Source: Nemertoderma westbladi
Lineage: Eukaryota; Xenacoelomorpha; Nemertodermatida; Nemertodermatidae
NCBI GenBank assembly: GCA_032718475.1
Contig: JAUCBJ010007290.1
Span: 154,070-218,069, forward strand
Direction of reading: 5' to 3'
Length of the DNA: 64,000 nt
Positions 32,934-44,360 of this stretch are shown piece after piece. Numbering within the stretch: position 1 is the stretch's first letter; every line of letters starts with the position of its first letter. Both the position numbers and the translations under genes were made by a program. Under the pieces are notes generated by a model. It was not told where the DNA came from, made no database searches, and saw only the letters and a program-made list of their open reading frames with translations.

Positions 32934-34087
32934 TTTCTGGAAGCCATACCGGTAGAAGACCGAGGAGCGAAAGACCTAGACTTAATAAAGGACAAGCTTC
33001 CTGAAACCAAGACGCTAGGCTTGAAGTGGGACACTGAAAGAGACATCCTGTTTTTTCAGTTAAAACTCGAGATAATCCAGTCCGGACCAAACGGATTTGT
33101 TTAAGTATCCTGAGCACTTATTTCGACCCATTGGGATTTATTAGCCCAGTTATATTGATTGCTCGGAGTTTAGTACAACAGATGTGGCTTGAAAACCACT
33201 CATGGGACGATCCGCTTAAGGGAGAACTGTTGAAGAAATGGGAAGATTCTCTACCTGCCATCGAGAACTTTATAATTTCCCGTGCATATTTTGGACATGT
33301 TCTTCCGACGTATTCCTATCAACTCCATGTGTTTGGAGACGCCAGCGACATGGGAATAGGTATAGTTGCATATCTGCGAGTCGAAACTCCGGATGGGATC
33401 AAAGTTGCCTTGGTTACCTCTAAGGCATTGATTAACAACAAGTTAAAGGTTCCTCGAGCGGAGTTAAAGGCGGCTTTATACGCTACAGCCATCGGCCGGA
33501 ACGTAACGGAACAAATCGACTATCCACTGGAGAAAACGGTTTATTGGACCGACGCTTTACTCGTGTTGGAGTATCTAACCAATGAAGTCTGTCAGTTCAG
33601 CGTTTTTGTTACTATCAGGGTAGCTATTATTCTTAGTCGCACAAAGATAGATCAATGGAGACATTGCCCTGGTACGATTAATCCAGCCGATATCGCCTCC
33701 AGGGGAGCAACTCCACAGGAACTGATAGATACTCCAGATTGGTTGGGTGGACCCGACTTCCTGAGCAAGGAAGAGGATGAATGGCCTCCTCACCTTACTA
33801 CGGCTGAAATTAGACAAGCCAAGGGAGCGGAGACAGTTAAACCTAAAACCCGGGCGAGTAAATCGAAGTTATTTAAACCGACTATCGATCTATCTGTATT
33901 ACATACTTCCGGGAATGATGCTTCGGATCTACAATCCCTCAACACAAATAAATCAGTTGTGGAAATTAGAGATAGAGATTGGAAATCTGGAATACCAGAC
34001 GTCTCGCAAGGAATCTCACCCCTGCTGCAGAGAGCAATGCATCACTACAGCTCCTGGAATCGGCTCTGTAAAGCCGTCACTATTTAA
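32934..34087 (+). pseudogene. BEL RT end and RNase H (out of frame)
   Basis: After the TAG the gag-pol frame stays open to about 33100. Homology then moves to another frame near 33060 and continues to 34087. This frame holds the FDPLGFISPV connection segment, RNase H (HVFGDASDMGIG, PRAELKAALYA, TDALLVLEYL) and the CPGTINPADIASRG region. A second shift near 34083 puts the integrase in yet another frame. The domains are otherwise well preserved, so breakage is recent or an assembly error. Confidence 0.8.
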
Positions 34088-34116
34088 GGAGATGTTTTCA
34101 TCATCACTACTCCGGG

Positions 34117-35682
34117 ATGAAGACCATTAGTGATACCGCTCCATTGACATCCGCGCAAGTTCATGTTATTAAAGATCTACCAAAGTATAAGATATCCGAC
34201 CGGTTTCTAAAGGAGAAACTCAGCTACCAGGAGCATGAAGAAACTAATAAGCAGATACTGAGACTCCTGCAATGCTATGAGGATTCCGAAAAGTATTTTC
34301 TGTTGTTGAGAAATCCGCAGATGCGCTTAAGGGATCGATTCTCAAGCACAATGATAGATGGGTTAATACGTGTTGGAGGAAGGCTCACCAATGCGCCATT
34401 ATCCTTTGACACTAAATTCCCCATACTCATTAGAAATCTTGAAGTACAAATCAAGATGATTGTAGATGTTCACAGCAAACTTTATCATGCTGGTAGAGAA
34501 CGAGTTCTTAGCGAAATTCGAACTCGCTACTATTTTGATAAACCCCGTAGAGCTCTGAACCAAGTTCTTAGGAACTGCATACCCTGTAGGAAAGCATTCA
34601 GTAGGCCTTTAACACAGCGAGAGGCAGAATTACCTAGGGAACGAGTAAGCTTTTATGAACCACCTTTTACTAATACTGGCGTAGATTTATTTGGCCCTAT
34701 TGAAGTATATCGTGCTAGGACTATAGTCAAGAGATGGTGTGTCATCTTCGTGTGCATGACTTGCAGAGCCATCCACCTCGATATGGTGAACAATCTATCT
34801 ACCAACAGCTTCGTCTTAAGTTTACGACGACAGATCGCTCGCTTCGGGACGAGTAATACCATGAGATCGGATAAGGGAACGAACTTCATTGGTGCCAACA
34901 ACGAAATACAGGCTTACGTGAAGGACTGGAACCAAAGACAGGTGGACGACCAGCTAAGGATAACAGCGTCTAGCTGGACCTTCAACGCCGCCGACGCCCC
35001 TTGGTGGGGAGGAAGTTGGGAGAGATTAATTCGAAGTGTCAAAACCGCATTTCACTTTATAGTGCCATGCCGCGCGTATCTCACCGACGAACTTTTGCGG
35101 ACATTAATGGAGGAAATCGCTGCCTATCTCAACGAGAGACCGCTTATGCCAGTCTCATCGAGTCCCGATTCCCTGGAAGCACTAACACCCGCGCACTTCC
35201 TACTGAAGAAACCTGTAGCCATGCTCCCACGATGGGAGATTGCCGATGGAGACGAATACTGCCGTCAAACTTGGCAACTTATGCAGTTGCTATCCCGTCG
35301 TTTCGCTGACCATTTCGAGAAACATTATCTGCCCACGCTACAACTTCGAACTAAGTGGTTTGCGCAGCAAGAAAACGTCAGCGCCGGAGATATGGTGCTT
35401 ATTGTAGATCCAGACCTCCCACGTAAACGGTGGCAGACGGGTCGTATCATCGAGACCCATATCTCGGATGATGGTTTAGTACGCTTGGTAGAACTCATCG
35501 TTATGCGGCGTAACTTCAAGAAGCCCGGCATAATCTTTGAGACGCAACAACTCAATCGCCCAGTTGGTCGTTTATGTTTACTGGAAAGAGACAGAGAACT
35601 CTCTGGAAACTATGGAAGGCAAGACACTCTTCCTACGACCACCTCCCTAATTCCTCAAACATCTAGGGACTCCCTAACGTGA
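34117..35682 (+). pseudogene. BEL integrase (open, detached from gag-pol frame)
   Basis: 521 codons open. It has a H2C2 zinc-binding region (HAGRERVLSEIRTRYYF, CIPCRK), an integrase core with acidic residues in TGVDLFGPIE, SDKGTNF and GGSWERLIRS, and a DUF5641-like C-terminal region. All catalytic acidic positions are present, but the segment is cut off from the RT by two frameshifts and a stop. Expression would need those to be absent in the real genome. The old copy at 10266-11290 is its closest relative here. Confidence 0.85.
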
Positions 35683-37306
35683 TACGTCTGGAGTGGGTGT
35701 ATGACTATATTGTTTTATCTATTTTATTATATTTTTATATGCGAACTTTATTATGTATTTTATTATAATCGTTTTTATTCAATTTTATTTGGTAGAATGA
35801 TATTTTAGTGATTATTTAGTAGATTAGTGCAATATATTAGAGTTTATTACGTACATAATTACTTATAATATAATTAGTGCGACGGCGAGAAATAATTTTT
35901 TCTCTTTCCTTACTGTCCGTATCATATTGTAAATACGTGGCTACAGTAAGATGAAATGTCCGTACTTCTTAAAGTACAATTAAGCCACTACTATATTCAA
36001 GTATTATTGGTAGGCAGAGTATTAGGAATGCAAAGTTCAGATCCTCGTGTCTCGGCTAAACCAAGCTCTGGGTAGACCTTGGAAACGACTTGCCTCTTCA
36101 CACTGACATTGCTTCGTGCGATATTGCTCTTCTACCTTATATTAAATAATACATATAGTAGCGTGATGTCCATATAACAGTAGCGTAAAACGCAAATAAA
36201 TCTGTTAAACTTTTGACCATCTGTAATTCTAGTCGATTAAGATATCGTGGCACCCACCGATATACTTGAAAGACAAATTCTAGAATCAGTGGTTAACGTC
36301 CCCAGACAAGTTCTGGAATAAATCGGTGCCCATCTTAAATATTAATTTAATATTTATTAAAATCTGTAAAATTCAGATCCGTTAATAATTCTAGTCGATT
36401 AAGGTATTGTAGCACTTACCGATACTCTTAAAAGACAAATTTCATAGAATTAAGGATCCTGTGTCCCCAGACCTGCTCTGGAATCAAATTGTGTCAATTT
36501 TAACATCAAATAATAAAATTCACGGGAATAAATTTAAATTCATATTTTTAAATGAATTTCATAAATTGTCATTTTGTACAATTTATAATATTCCCAAAAT
36601 TCCATTAATTAATAGATCATTGGAGCGGAGATTCATCCTATTGAGTGTATTAGAGTGCGAGAATCTCCAACATATAGTCAATAGCCGATAAAATTCATAG
36701 AATCATGTATAAAGGGGATATTGACCATTAAAGAATTACTATTAAATAGCATCCCAGATCTGTATGCATGAGAATTACCCTAATTCTACCGCTAGCATTC
36801 CATAATGTCACCATAGCAACACCCACGCTAGAATTAGAAGCAAGTTAAAAGAACAATAGAAAGCTTGTCCCCTTGCCTAGCATAGAGAACACATAGCACA
36901 CTGTTAGTATCCAAGGATACACAGTAATAACGTGACATTCTGGAAGGCACTGACTAACGGACAAATGGCCTGTATGTGTGCTGTTAGTGACAGTTGTGTG
37001 GAATTTGTGCGTTTATAGGTGAATGTTACTGCTAAAGTATGTTTACAGTAGCTAGTCGCAATTGTGAAAGTAGCCCAACTCTCCTATAGAAAGAACCTAA
37101 AGTGGATTCAAGCCTTTGGGACGGACAGTGGAGTGACTTGTGCCGGTTGTCGTTGTCGTGCTGTTGCTACATGTTGGCGTAAACACCGCGACGACGGTAC
37201 ATCGGCGCTGAGAATCCCACTGTCCGGGGGCAAAGAAAAGTAGGCAGCGACGCCCGCTCGCCTAAACATAAACTCATTATAATCTTAATAAACTCAGATA
37301 GCAGAT
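35683..37306 (+). promoter_or_regulatory. Conserved non-coding module between pol and downstream ORF (young copy)
   Basis: 1.6 kb, collinear with 11291-12963. Two diverged repeats end in CCAGA/TCTGG hairpins (36309-36323 and 36466-36480), the first followed by AATAAA and the second by AATCAA. Stems of GGAGATTC with GAATCTCC (about 36626-36668) and ATAAATTGT with ACAATTTAT (about 36561-36586) recur. TGTTTACAG near 37040-37048 resembles a splice acceptor upstream of the ATG at 37307. Confidence 0.6.
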
Positions 37307-37606
37307 ATGACGGAGTTGATAGAAGATGATCTTGGTATCAGGGAGCGATATACTCTACCTTTACAAGCATTTGTGGATAGCTTGATACGCGGTGAAGCCG
37401 ATCCAACCATTACGGAGGACGATGGTCGTTATATCGAACCGCCGATGACCCAAGAGCAACTTACGCGTGAATTGGACTATCGAAAATTAACCGCTCGCTA
37501 TACGCATCGTAATGGTACGTATATGGACTTCTTAACTACCGGCCATCCTATCGATTTACATGATACGGACGATGTAGACACCGAAAAGGGAAATGGTTCT
37601 ATTTAA
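37307..37606 (+). pseudogene. BEL downstream ORF, N-terminal part (young copy)
   Basis: 99 codons from an ATG, opening MTELIEDDLGIRERYTLPLQ. The same opening is found at 12964. A one-base gain in an AAAAGGG run near 37583 shifts the frame into a stop, and homology to the old copy continues in the next frame to about 37680. There a deletion of about 2.1 kb, relative to the old copy, joins it to the C-terminal part. No family is recognised. Confidence 0.6.
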
Positions 37607-38743
37607 ATATCATACCCAGCGGAGTCGTAACGATAAACCGAAAATAGATCACGAAAATTCTATTCGTAACAGACTGGGAAGACGAACCAATATGCCTAGA
37701 ATCTGAGGAGATTCAGCCTATCGCGCCCGGAACAGCGACAACGATTACATCCTAGAATGGTATCAAGGTCCACAGTGTCTCACTGCGTACAATTATCGCC
37801 ATGCCAACTATGTTTCTCGGCAACGTTGTCGGTTATGCGCATCGAGAGACCATGTTACGCCCATGGACACAAACGTCCGCTGTTCCTATTTCCACGAACA
37901 ACCGGCGATGGAAATTTATTGCGCGTATTGCAGACTAAATAACTTGCACATATTTGCGGTTTGCCCTCAATTTATGACTCAATGTCACCATTGTCAATTA
38001 AAGGGACACGCCAGTTTCGATTGCCCTTTTAATCGCGATTTGGAAAGCGTAGATGAAATGATCACACTACGTTACATCCGAGCTTGGGAAGCGAACGCTG
38101 ATTTACATTGTGATTCGCGCCATCGCTATTACCCCGGACGCGCTTACGAAGGAGTTTATGCGTTCCATCCTTATCTATTCGCTTCGGTTGAACAGAAATC
38201 ACGCATATCAAGTTACGAGCTACTGAAGCGCGTCGGAGAATGTATTTCAACCAAATTCGTACGCAAATTTCTCAGGAGTGTTAATCCTAGCGACCTTCAT
38301 TCCTATAACTTAATCAATTATATCCGTCAGGATACTTGTTTGTTAACTCACACCCCGAGTTACAGGAAGTGTATCGACGGCCTTACGAATACCGAGCCCG
38401 CGAATGCGAGTTGGAAAGGACCATTAAACCCCGGAGGTTTCTAACTGCCTATGGTCCACCCACGGCCCTCGTTCAGACCACTCGTAAAGGACCTGTAAGA
38501 GCGGCTGTCTTGAAACGAGCTCTCAAAGCCGTTAGACCCCTCTCACCTGACGTTGACGTCAATCAACCCGGTACTTCGACTGGCGGATACACCGACCATA
38601 ATCCTACACCCTCTGATGCAATCATATTGCACCCTTCACCCAGGAGTTATAGCCCTCCTTGTAAAGTGGCTCGCCCCAAAGAGAAAAGGACTCTGGCTAG
38701 CTTTAAGAAACTGCGTAAACGCCGTCCGCGCAAGAAAGACTAA
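37607..38743 (+). pseudogene. BEL downstream ORF, zinc-knuckle and basic C-terminal part
   Basis: Open in one frame from about 37707 to 38444, shifting near 38335 to a second frame that ends at 38743. It shows three Cys/His clusters: CRLCASRDH, then CAYC-x5-H-x4-C, then CHHC-x4-H-x4-C, the last a classical CCHC knuckle. These suggest nucleic-acid binding. The C terminus is basic (KKLRKRRPRKKD). No signal peptide or membrane helix is visible, which argues against an envelope. The old copy lacks the knuckle segment but keeps the sequence on both sides. Confidence 0.6.
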
Positions 38744-38821
38744 CTGTTTAGAGTATTTACGTATATTAGAAACTGTGATTTTGTATATGTTATAGACTCA
38801 AATCCCATTTTCTGGGAGCGG

Positions 38822-40068
38822 TGTAAAAGCTTCTGTGGGATCTAGCTGGCCCTTTTGCGTTGCGGTCCGAGTTCCCCCCAGGCGCTGGAATACTCTAAAA
38901 AGGCTTTCTAACTATATATATATTCCCCTCGCACGCAAGGTACCGTTATAGGTGTTTTAACGGACATAAAAGTCATTCTTCTAGATTTGTACTTTAGAGG
39001 ACATAATCCGCAATCTCGTGACGCGATAAGCTGGATACTCTTGAAAACAGTGTCGCTACCATGACGACGGCTAACAGCTGATATTGCCACGTCGACATTT
39101 CTTTGTTTCTTTGTTCTCTCGTGGTTCGGTTGACCAATCAGAGCGATTTTTTCTGTAGATGTGGAGCTTTTGGGCAGATCATGCTAGAGCGTTCAGTCTT
39201 ACTGTTTTTTGGTGATACTGTTGTGTTGTTGGTATCTAGGCCAGGAACACCGGCTCTAGAGTTAATTCGTTTCAGACTTTAGAAGAAACATTAGTAGGCT
39301 TAAGATTATAAGAGCGTATAACTGTTATCAGTCCATATCAGTGCATATCTTGTCACATCTTGTCATATCATATCTTAACCTACCGTCTTAATGCTGTTTA
39401 CTGTTGTGTTTTGGTTGAATATTATTTGGAGAACATTTATAAAGAACCCAAATTTCCCAATTTTCTTGATACACTACAGGTTAGAGAGACGGGTTATATA
39501 TAGCGATTGCGACTTATATTATTGTGTATGTAGTGAATTTAATGCTATTTGATAAGCACTATATTGGTCCGTTGCTGTTCTCTCTATATATGATAAAATT
39601 CATTGACGGTCGGCAAATTAGTGAGCAGTATTGTGTGTTACCGGTAGTGTGCATGATTGTGACTGATAACTAAGCATTTCCTAAAGAATGCGCCTCATAC
39701 GTGAATCATAAGCCTTACCGACTTACCGTTGTGATTAGTGTAAGTCATATCTCTGTTTACTTAGATAGAGCGCCACGTCCTAAAGGAACTGTTAATATTT
39801 CCCGAAAGTAAATAATATTAGTCAGAAATTATTTATTAACGATCAATCGAATAATACAGTAGGTTTCACTGCAATAATAATCTAAGCCCTCAGAATCCAG
39901 TCTCCCGGGAATATCCAGCGGGTGAATGGACGCGCACTAGGCTGGCTTCTGCTAATGTTGTGTTTATTGGTATTAAATATTTGTCATCTTCTAAAGTCTA
40001 TTTATAAACCAAAAGACATATAAATTTTGGCAGGTTAAACTGCTAAAGGTCTTCCAAAAGCGCGTACA
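38822..40068 (+). repeat. 3' LTR
   Basis: 1247 bp, nearly identical to 24195-25441. A short purine stretch GGGAGCGG just before it is the likely polypurine tract. Confidence 0.95.
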
Positions 40069-41683
40069 TGGTGGTTGGTTGGGTTTTTCGACCAGCAAGC
40101 AAGTTGATCGATCTCCATGCCTGGGATGATTGCCTGCTGTCGTCAGCATCATTGATGGCATCAACCTGTTGGTTTATTAGCTCCTGTAAATTAACAGAGT
40201 ACTGCCTGTTCAGGGACCTAGATGCAGCCTTAACTGCATTCTTGGCCGCTGTAGTCTGTTTGAGTCGGGACTCTTTCTGCGCCTTGTAGAGGTCATTTCG
40301 GCACTTCTGAATTTTGTTGTCAGTCCAGGGTGCCCGTTTCCTGTTTCGAGGGTATACAGGAACTGTTTCTGCAGCTGCTAACTTAACTGCCTCTGTGAAG
40401 GCAGTATAGCCCTCACAGTGATCTGCCGCCTCAGAGGCAAGAGCCTCATACCTGTTGCTCAGCTGTAGTGCGAAGCTGGATCTCAAACTTGGCTGTTGCA
40501 ACAGAGAGGACCAGTCATGCTGCGGCAAGGCAGATTTCGTTGTTCTGCTAGCACGCAGACTAAGTCTTACCTTGGCCACAATAAGGCGGTGATCACTGGA
40601 TAAGGGTCGTAGTGTAAATGCATTACAGTCTTGTATAGAGCTCCTGTATTTCCTACGAAAGAGGATATGGTCTATCTGGGACTTGTGACCACTGGGTCCA
40701 CTATGAGTCCATAGCTTTCCAGTTCGCTTCTTGAACTGGGTTCCAGCCGAAAACAATCCATTTCCAGAGATAAAATCCTGAAGATGGACGGAATTTCGGT
40801 TAACACTATTGCTATAGACCCAAGGCGATGTAGGTGATTGATGCAGACTTGTATTAAGTCTCCCAGGAATGTTAAGAATGCATGCTGATCCACTCCATCA
40901 GTAGCTGCTTGTAGATTCTGGTAGAAATTTTCCACCTCCTCTACAGGGGCAACACTAGTTGGAGAGTAGCACACAATCAGAACCACCTTAGGAAACTTCT
41001 TAGCCAGTCTTCCAGAACATGAGAAGGTGGCAACGGATGATGCGGTTAGAGATTTGGTCTATTTTGTCCAATGCTGCATGTGCAGTTGGATTCATCAATA
41101 GACCAATTCCACCATTGCCACTACCATCTGCTGAAGCGAGGGCGAGTCGCCAACCGCCCCCCATGTCCTTAATCAGAACCTCATCGGTCAGTCCAGTCTG
41201 CATTCGGTGCTCGTGAACACCCACTGCACTAAGAGAAAGCTTATCTGCCAAGGCAGTCAGTTCACCTAGTCGCATTGGGGACCCGAGTGTTAGGGTGTTT
41301 ACTGAGGCTAGTCTAGTGACTTGCCTCAGATTCACCAATGGCTTTGTTGGTCGGGGTGGAACATGAGAGTAGCCTCCAACTCCAGAATCCCTCTCCCCTC
41401 ACAATCTGGCCTCCCTGGTGACCCAGGGTTTGGGCCAGAAAGGTCATCAGGAAAGGGACTCAAAGAATTGTTTGCCGCTCTCTCTCCAGTAGGGGGTGAG
41501 ACAGGCAGCCGGTCAGGAGATAACTGACGCCCGTGAGGCCGATTGTGTCCAGTCATTCCACTGGCCTCTAGTGGCTGGACCTCCGCATTACTAATGTAAT
41601 CCATAGTGGGGTTTGGGGGGTGCTTTTTTTGCCGAGTCAGCTCTCAGGGCAAATACCACACCCTGGTTTGCCATTCCACAGGG
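40069..41683 (-). mobile_element. LINE-A copy 2, 5' half: endonuclease region (decayed)
   Basis: Matches LINE-A residues from the N terminus through the APE endonuclease and the following linker. It has a one-base loss near 40857 and a one-base gain near 41026. It joins the 3' half at 24194 once the BEL element is discounted. It is interrupted at 41684 by an 850-bp insertion. Confidence 0.9.
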
Positions 41684-42533
41684 TTATGGATCCTCTCTCC
41701 TCTAAGGCAGGCAGGTTGGGGTCTAAATTCCCTATAAACTTATAAAATAAAGAGTTTGTTACGATCGATTTCGAGCTCCCAGGCCCATTCTCAAGTAAAT
41801 AATTAACAATATGAAATCACATTACTGCATTACAGACTAAATAATCAAATAGAGTAGGCCTACATTGTACATGGAATAGCTGAATACGTAAGGAAATTAC
41901 AGAAATACACTAAAATAAATAACGAAATAAACTGCAAAGCCCTGGTAAAACTCAGAAACCGAACAATAGACTTACAATAAAATAAATACTGAAATAATAC
42001 AGTTAGATGTTGTACAATAATAAACCACAGATACCGTTACCGGTTTGTAATGCTGGTTCTGTAGTCTGACAGCCTGGGCTACGTGGTGTACGGTGTAGCG
42101 TGTAGGCCATGGTACGGTAGGCTGTCAGGCAGAGGCAGTACAGCAGTACAATTCGTACTAACAGTTGACAGATCAAAATATTCAGGTGAACCTAAAGATA
42201 TACAGTACAGTAGTTAAAATAACGGGGCGGGAAAAGTTAATATAGAGCACCATATAGCATAGAAAAATAGCATAGATAGCATAGATAAAAGAACACGGCA
42301 TATAAAATAAGTAGAACAAATAGGGCATCCTTAAAAGTAAATAAAGGCACGGCGTATTGGAATAAATTAATTTAAACTTGTGCAAAATCTTAAACTACAG
42401 TAGTTACGATAGGTTATTTTAAACATAAAATAAACTAAATTAAATTACCGGCACGCCACATTTTAATAGCTGACAATGAAAAATTGAAAATTTTCAAATA
42501 ATTCCCTGAAGTCGGCTTGTCGGTTTTTGAGGA
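41684..42533. mobile_element. Unclassified 850-bp insertion
   Basis: Lies between two copies of ATTCCACAGGG (41673-41683 and 42534-42544), where LINE-A copy 1 has one, so it is an insertion with an 11-bp duplication. AT-rich, no ORF of note, no obvious terminal inverted repeats, no poly(A) tail. A ~100-bp part near 42040-42150 resembles sequence near 46780-46930. Its class is unknown. Confidence 0.7.
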
Positions 42534-42960
42534 ATTCCACAGGGTGGGTGTCGCGGTGGAGTCAGATATGAGGCCCATCACCCATATCTACTTTCGCGCA
42601 CATGACCCACCATTGGCTGTGCAGCTCATCTGCTGGGTCATGCCCTGTACCCCTGCTGCCAGGTGCAGGTCGCAGTGAAGTGCACTCAGAGTGGACATGA
42701 GAACACTCTACTCCTGACCAGCCAATGGTAGATCACCATCTGCCTGACCAGGCCATATACCCCTGCAGCCAAGTATATGGGTCCTTAATCCAGGACCAAG
42801 GGCGTCCTTATCCCAGAACGAAGGGGGTCCTTGTTACAGGACCAGATTTGCCCTAGTAAGAGGGTCTATGCAGCTACAGGTGGCACCTCCTTTATGCTGC
42901 ATGGAGGTGGCAAGTTTTCTTGATCAATGACCTAGAATACCTGACCTGACCTGATACCTG
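42534..42960 (-). mobile_element. LINE-A copy 2, 5' UTR
   Basis: Matches 9530-9936 and ends at the target duplication TTACCACCAC (42961-42970), which pairs with 22441-22450. This shows that 22450 and 42961 were once neighbouring positions. Confidence 0.9.
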
Positions 42961-42970
42961 TTACCACCAC

Positions 42971-44315
42971 AAATGAAGCTCAAGATACTTATGATGGGGG
43001 GGGGGGGGATTTTACCAATATCCATATCAGCATATGGATTCAGTGCCGGATTAACCTTAAGGCATATAAGGCACGTGGCTTAGGGCCAGCCGAAAATACG
43101 GGCCATTTTTTCTCAGCGAGTCATTCCTGTGAAAAAATTTTTTTATTTGAAAAGTCCGAGACAGGGGGGGGGGGGGGGAACTCGACGCAAATCCCGCCTT
43201 GGCGAATTAATATACCGCCTCAATGTTAAATTCTTAATTTAAGGAAAAGAGCAGGTTACAGTGGCACGTTATTTTAACCAAAACAATAAACTAAACACTA
43301 TAGAACAGGTTACAGTTTTAATTTTGAGAGTAATCAGCTGTTATTATTTGCGTCGAATTTCCCCTGGCGAGGGATGAATTTATATTGCGTCCAGTCATCA
43401 CCCCCCCCCCCCCCCCCCCCCCATCTGAAAAGTCCACATTTTTTCTCACCAAAATTTGTATAAAACAGAGCAAGAAAGTGGTTTCGACTACTTTCTATCC
43501 CTAAATTTGTGATAGAAAGTGCAAAATTCTAGCTCAGTCGACCGACAGCTGCTGCTTTATTAGTTCGAGACCTGATGGCAGGGTAATAATAAAACATGGG
43601 CAGTAAAACTTTAAAGTGCTAATTATGAACAATGGAGAATTTAATTTTATTTATTTGTGGGGAATTATTTGTAGTTACGCTATGCTCTTAAACTTTCTAG
43701 AACAACCAAATAATGACGTGGTGACATACTGGAAATACTGTACATAGTAAATGTATGGCGTGGAGATATGGTAGTGCGAAATTTTTTTTTTTTTTACCGG
43801 AAACGAGTTTTATAAATACAGGCCCTAATAGATAAAAAAAAAGAGGATAAATTAGTTGTAGATAAAATAGTTATTGATAAAAAAAACGTGTCAGAAATAA
43901 CTTCATGTCACTACTGTAATTTAATTTAACCGAAATTCAGATGTTCTGCCCTCGTGTATTGCATTTTGCATTCGATGACATTTTAGGTGCAATTCAAAAC
44001 CTAAAACTCTCGGACAGCATTGTGGCAGTTCAAGTACATAAAACATTGGTTCGGTAATTTTCTACAATCCAAAAATGTCTATAATCGAAAGCTAACTAAC
44101 ACATATCAATAATTCTTATACACTACTAATACTAATACTAATAATAATACTAATATACTTCACCAATATTAAGGCACTAACTCAAAATGTATAAAACCAG
44201 CTGTTTGCCTTAACCAACCAATATACATTACATATTACACAACATAGTCCTTCAATTAACGTACAGTATACTATGGGATTGTCACACTCCCCGACAAAAT
44301 ATGCAATTACGACAA
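42971..44315. other. Intergenic DNA with homopolymers and a MITE-like repeat
   Basis: No gene was seen. It contains poly(G) near 43007-43019 and 43164-43178, poly(C) near 43402-43422, poly(T) near 43782-43795, a hAT-like end word CAGTGCCGGATTAA at 43041, and the inverted-repeat element at 43182-43356. Confidence 0.6.
43182..43356. mobile_element. MITE-like element, 175 bp
   Basis: Ends are perfect 11-bp inverted repeats (TCGACGCAAAT and its complement). The interior resembles 56961-57124, including CAGGTTACAG twice and GTAATCAGCTGTTA. Too short to code. Confidence 0.55.
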
Positions 44316-44360
44316 CTTATACCCAGTGGCGGCTTTAGGGGGGGGGGGGGGGGGGGGGGG

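Larger units (their letters stand above)
24195..40068 (+). mobile_element. Complete 15.9-kb BEL/Pao retrotransposon with extra downstream ORF
   Basis: It has 1247-bp LTRs (24195-25441 and 38822-40068) with a single visible difference, and a 5-bp target duplication TGGTG at 24190-24194 and 40069-40073. It interrupts LINE-A copy 2 exactly. Internal order: 2.2-kb leader, gag-pol (27666-35682, broken), 1.6-kb non-coding module, downstream ORF (37307-38743, broken), 3' LTR. BEL/Pao elements are usually about 5-10 kb, so this one is long. The near-identical LTRs show recent insertion. Confidence 0.95.

Noticed and set aside
37307-38743. Envelope gene
   Set aside because: No signal peptide, membrane helix or glycoprotein-like pattern; zinc knuckles and a basic tail point elsewhere.
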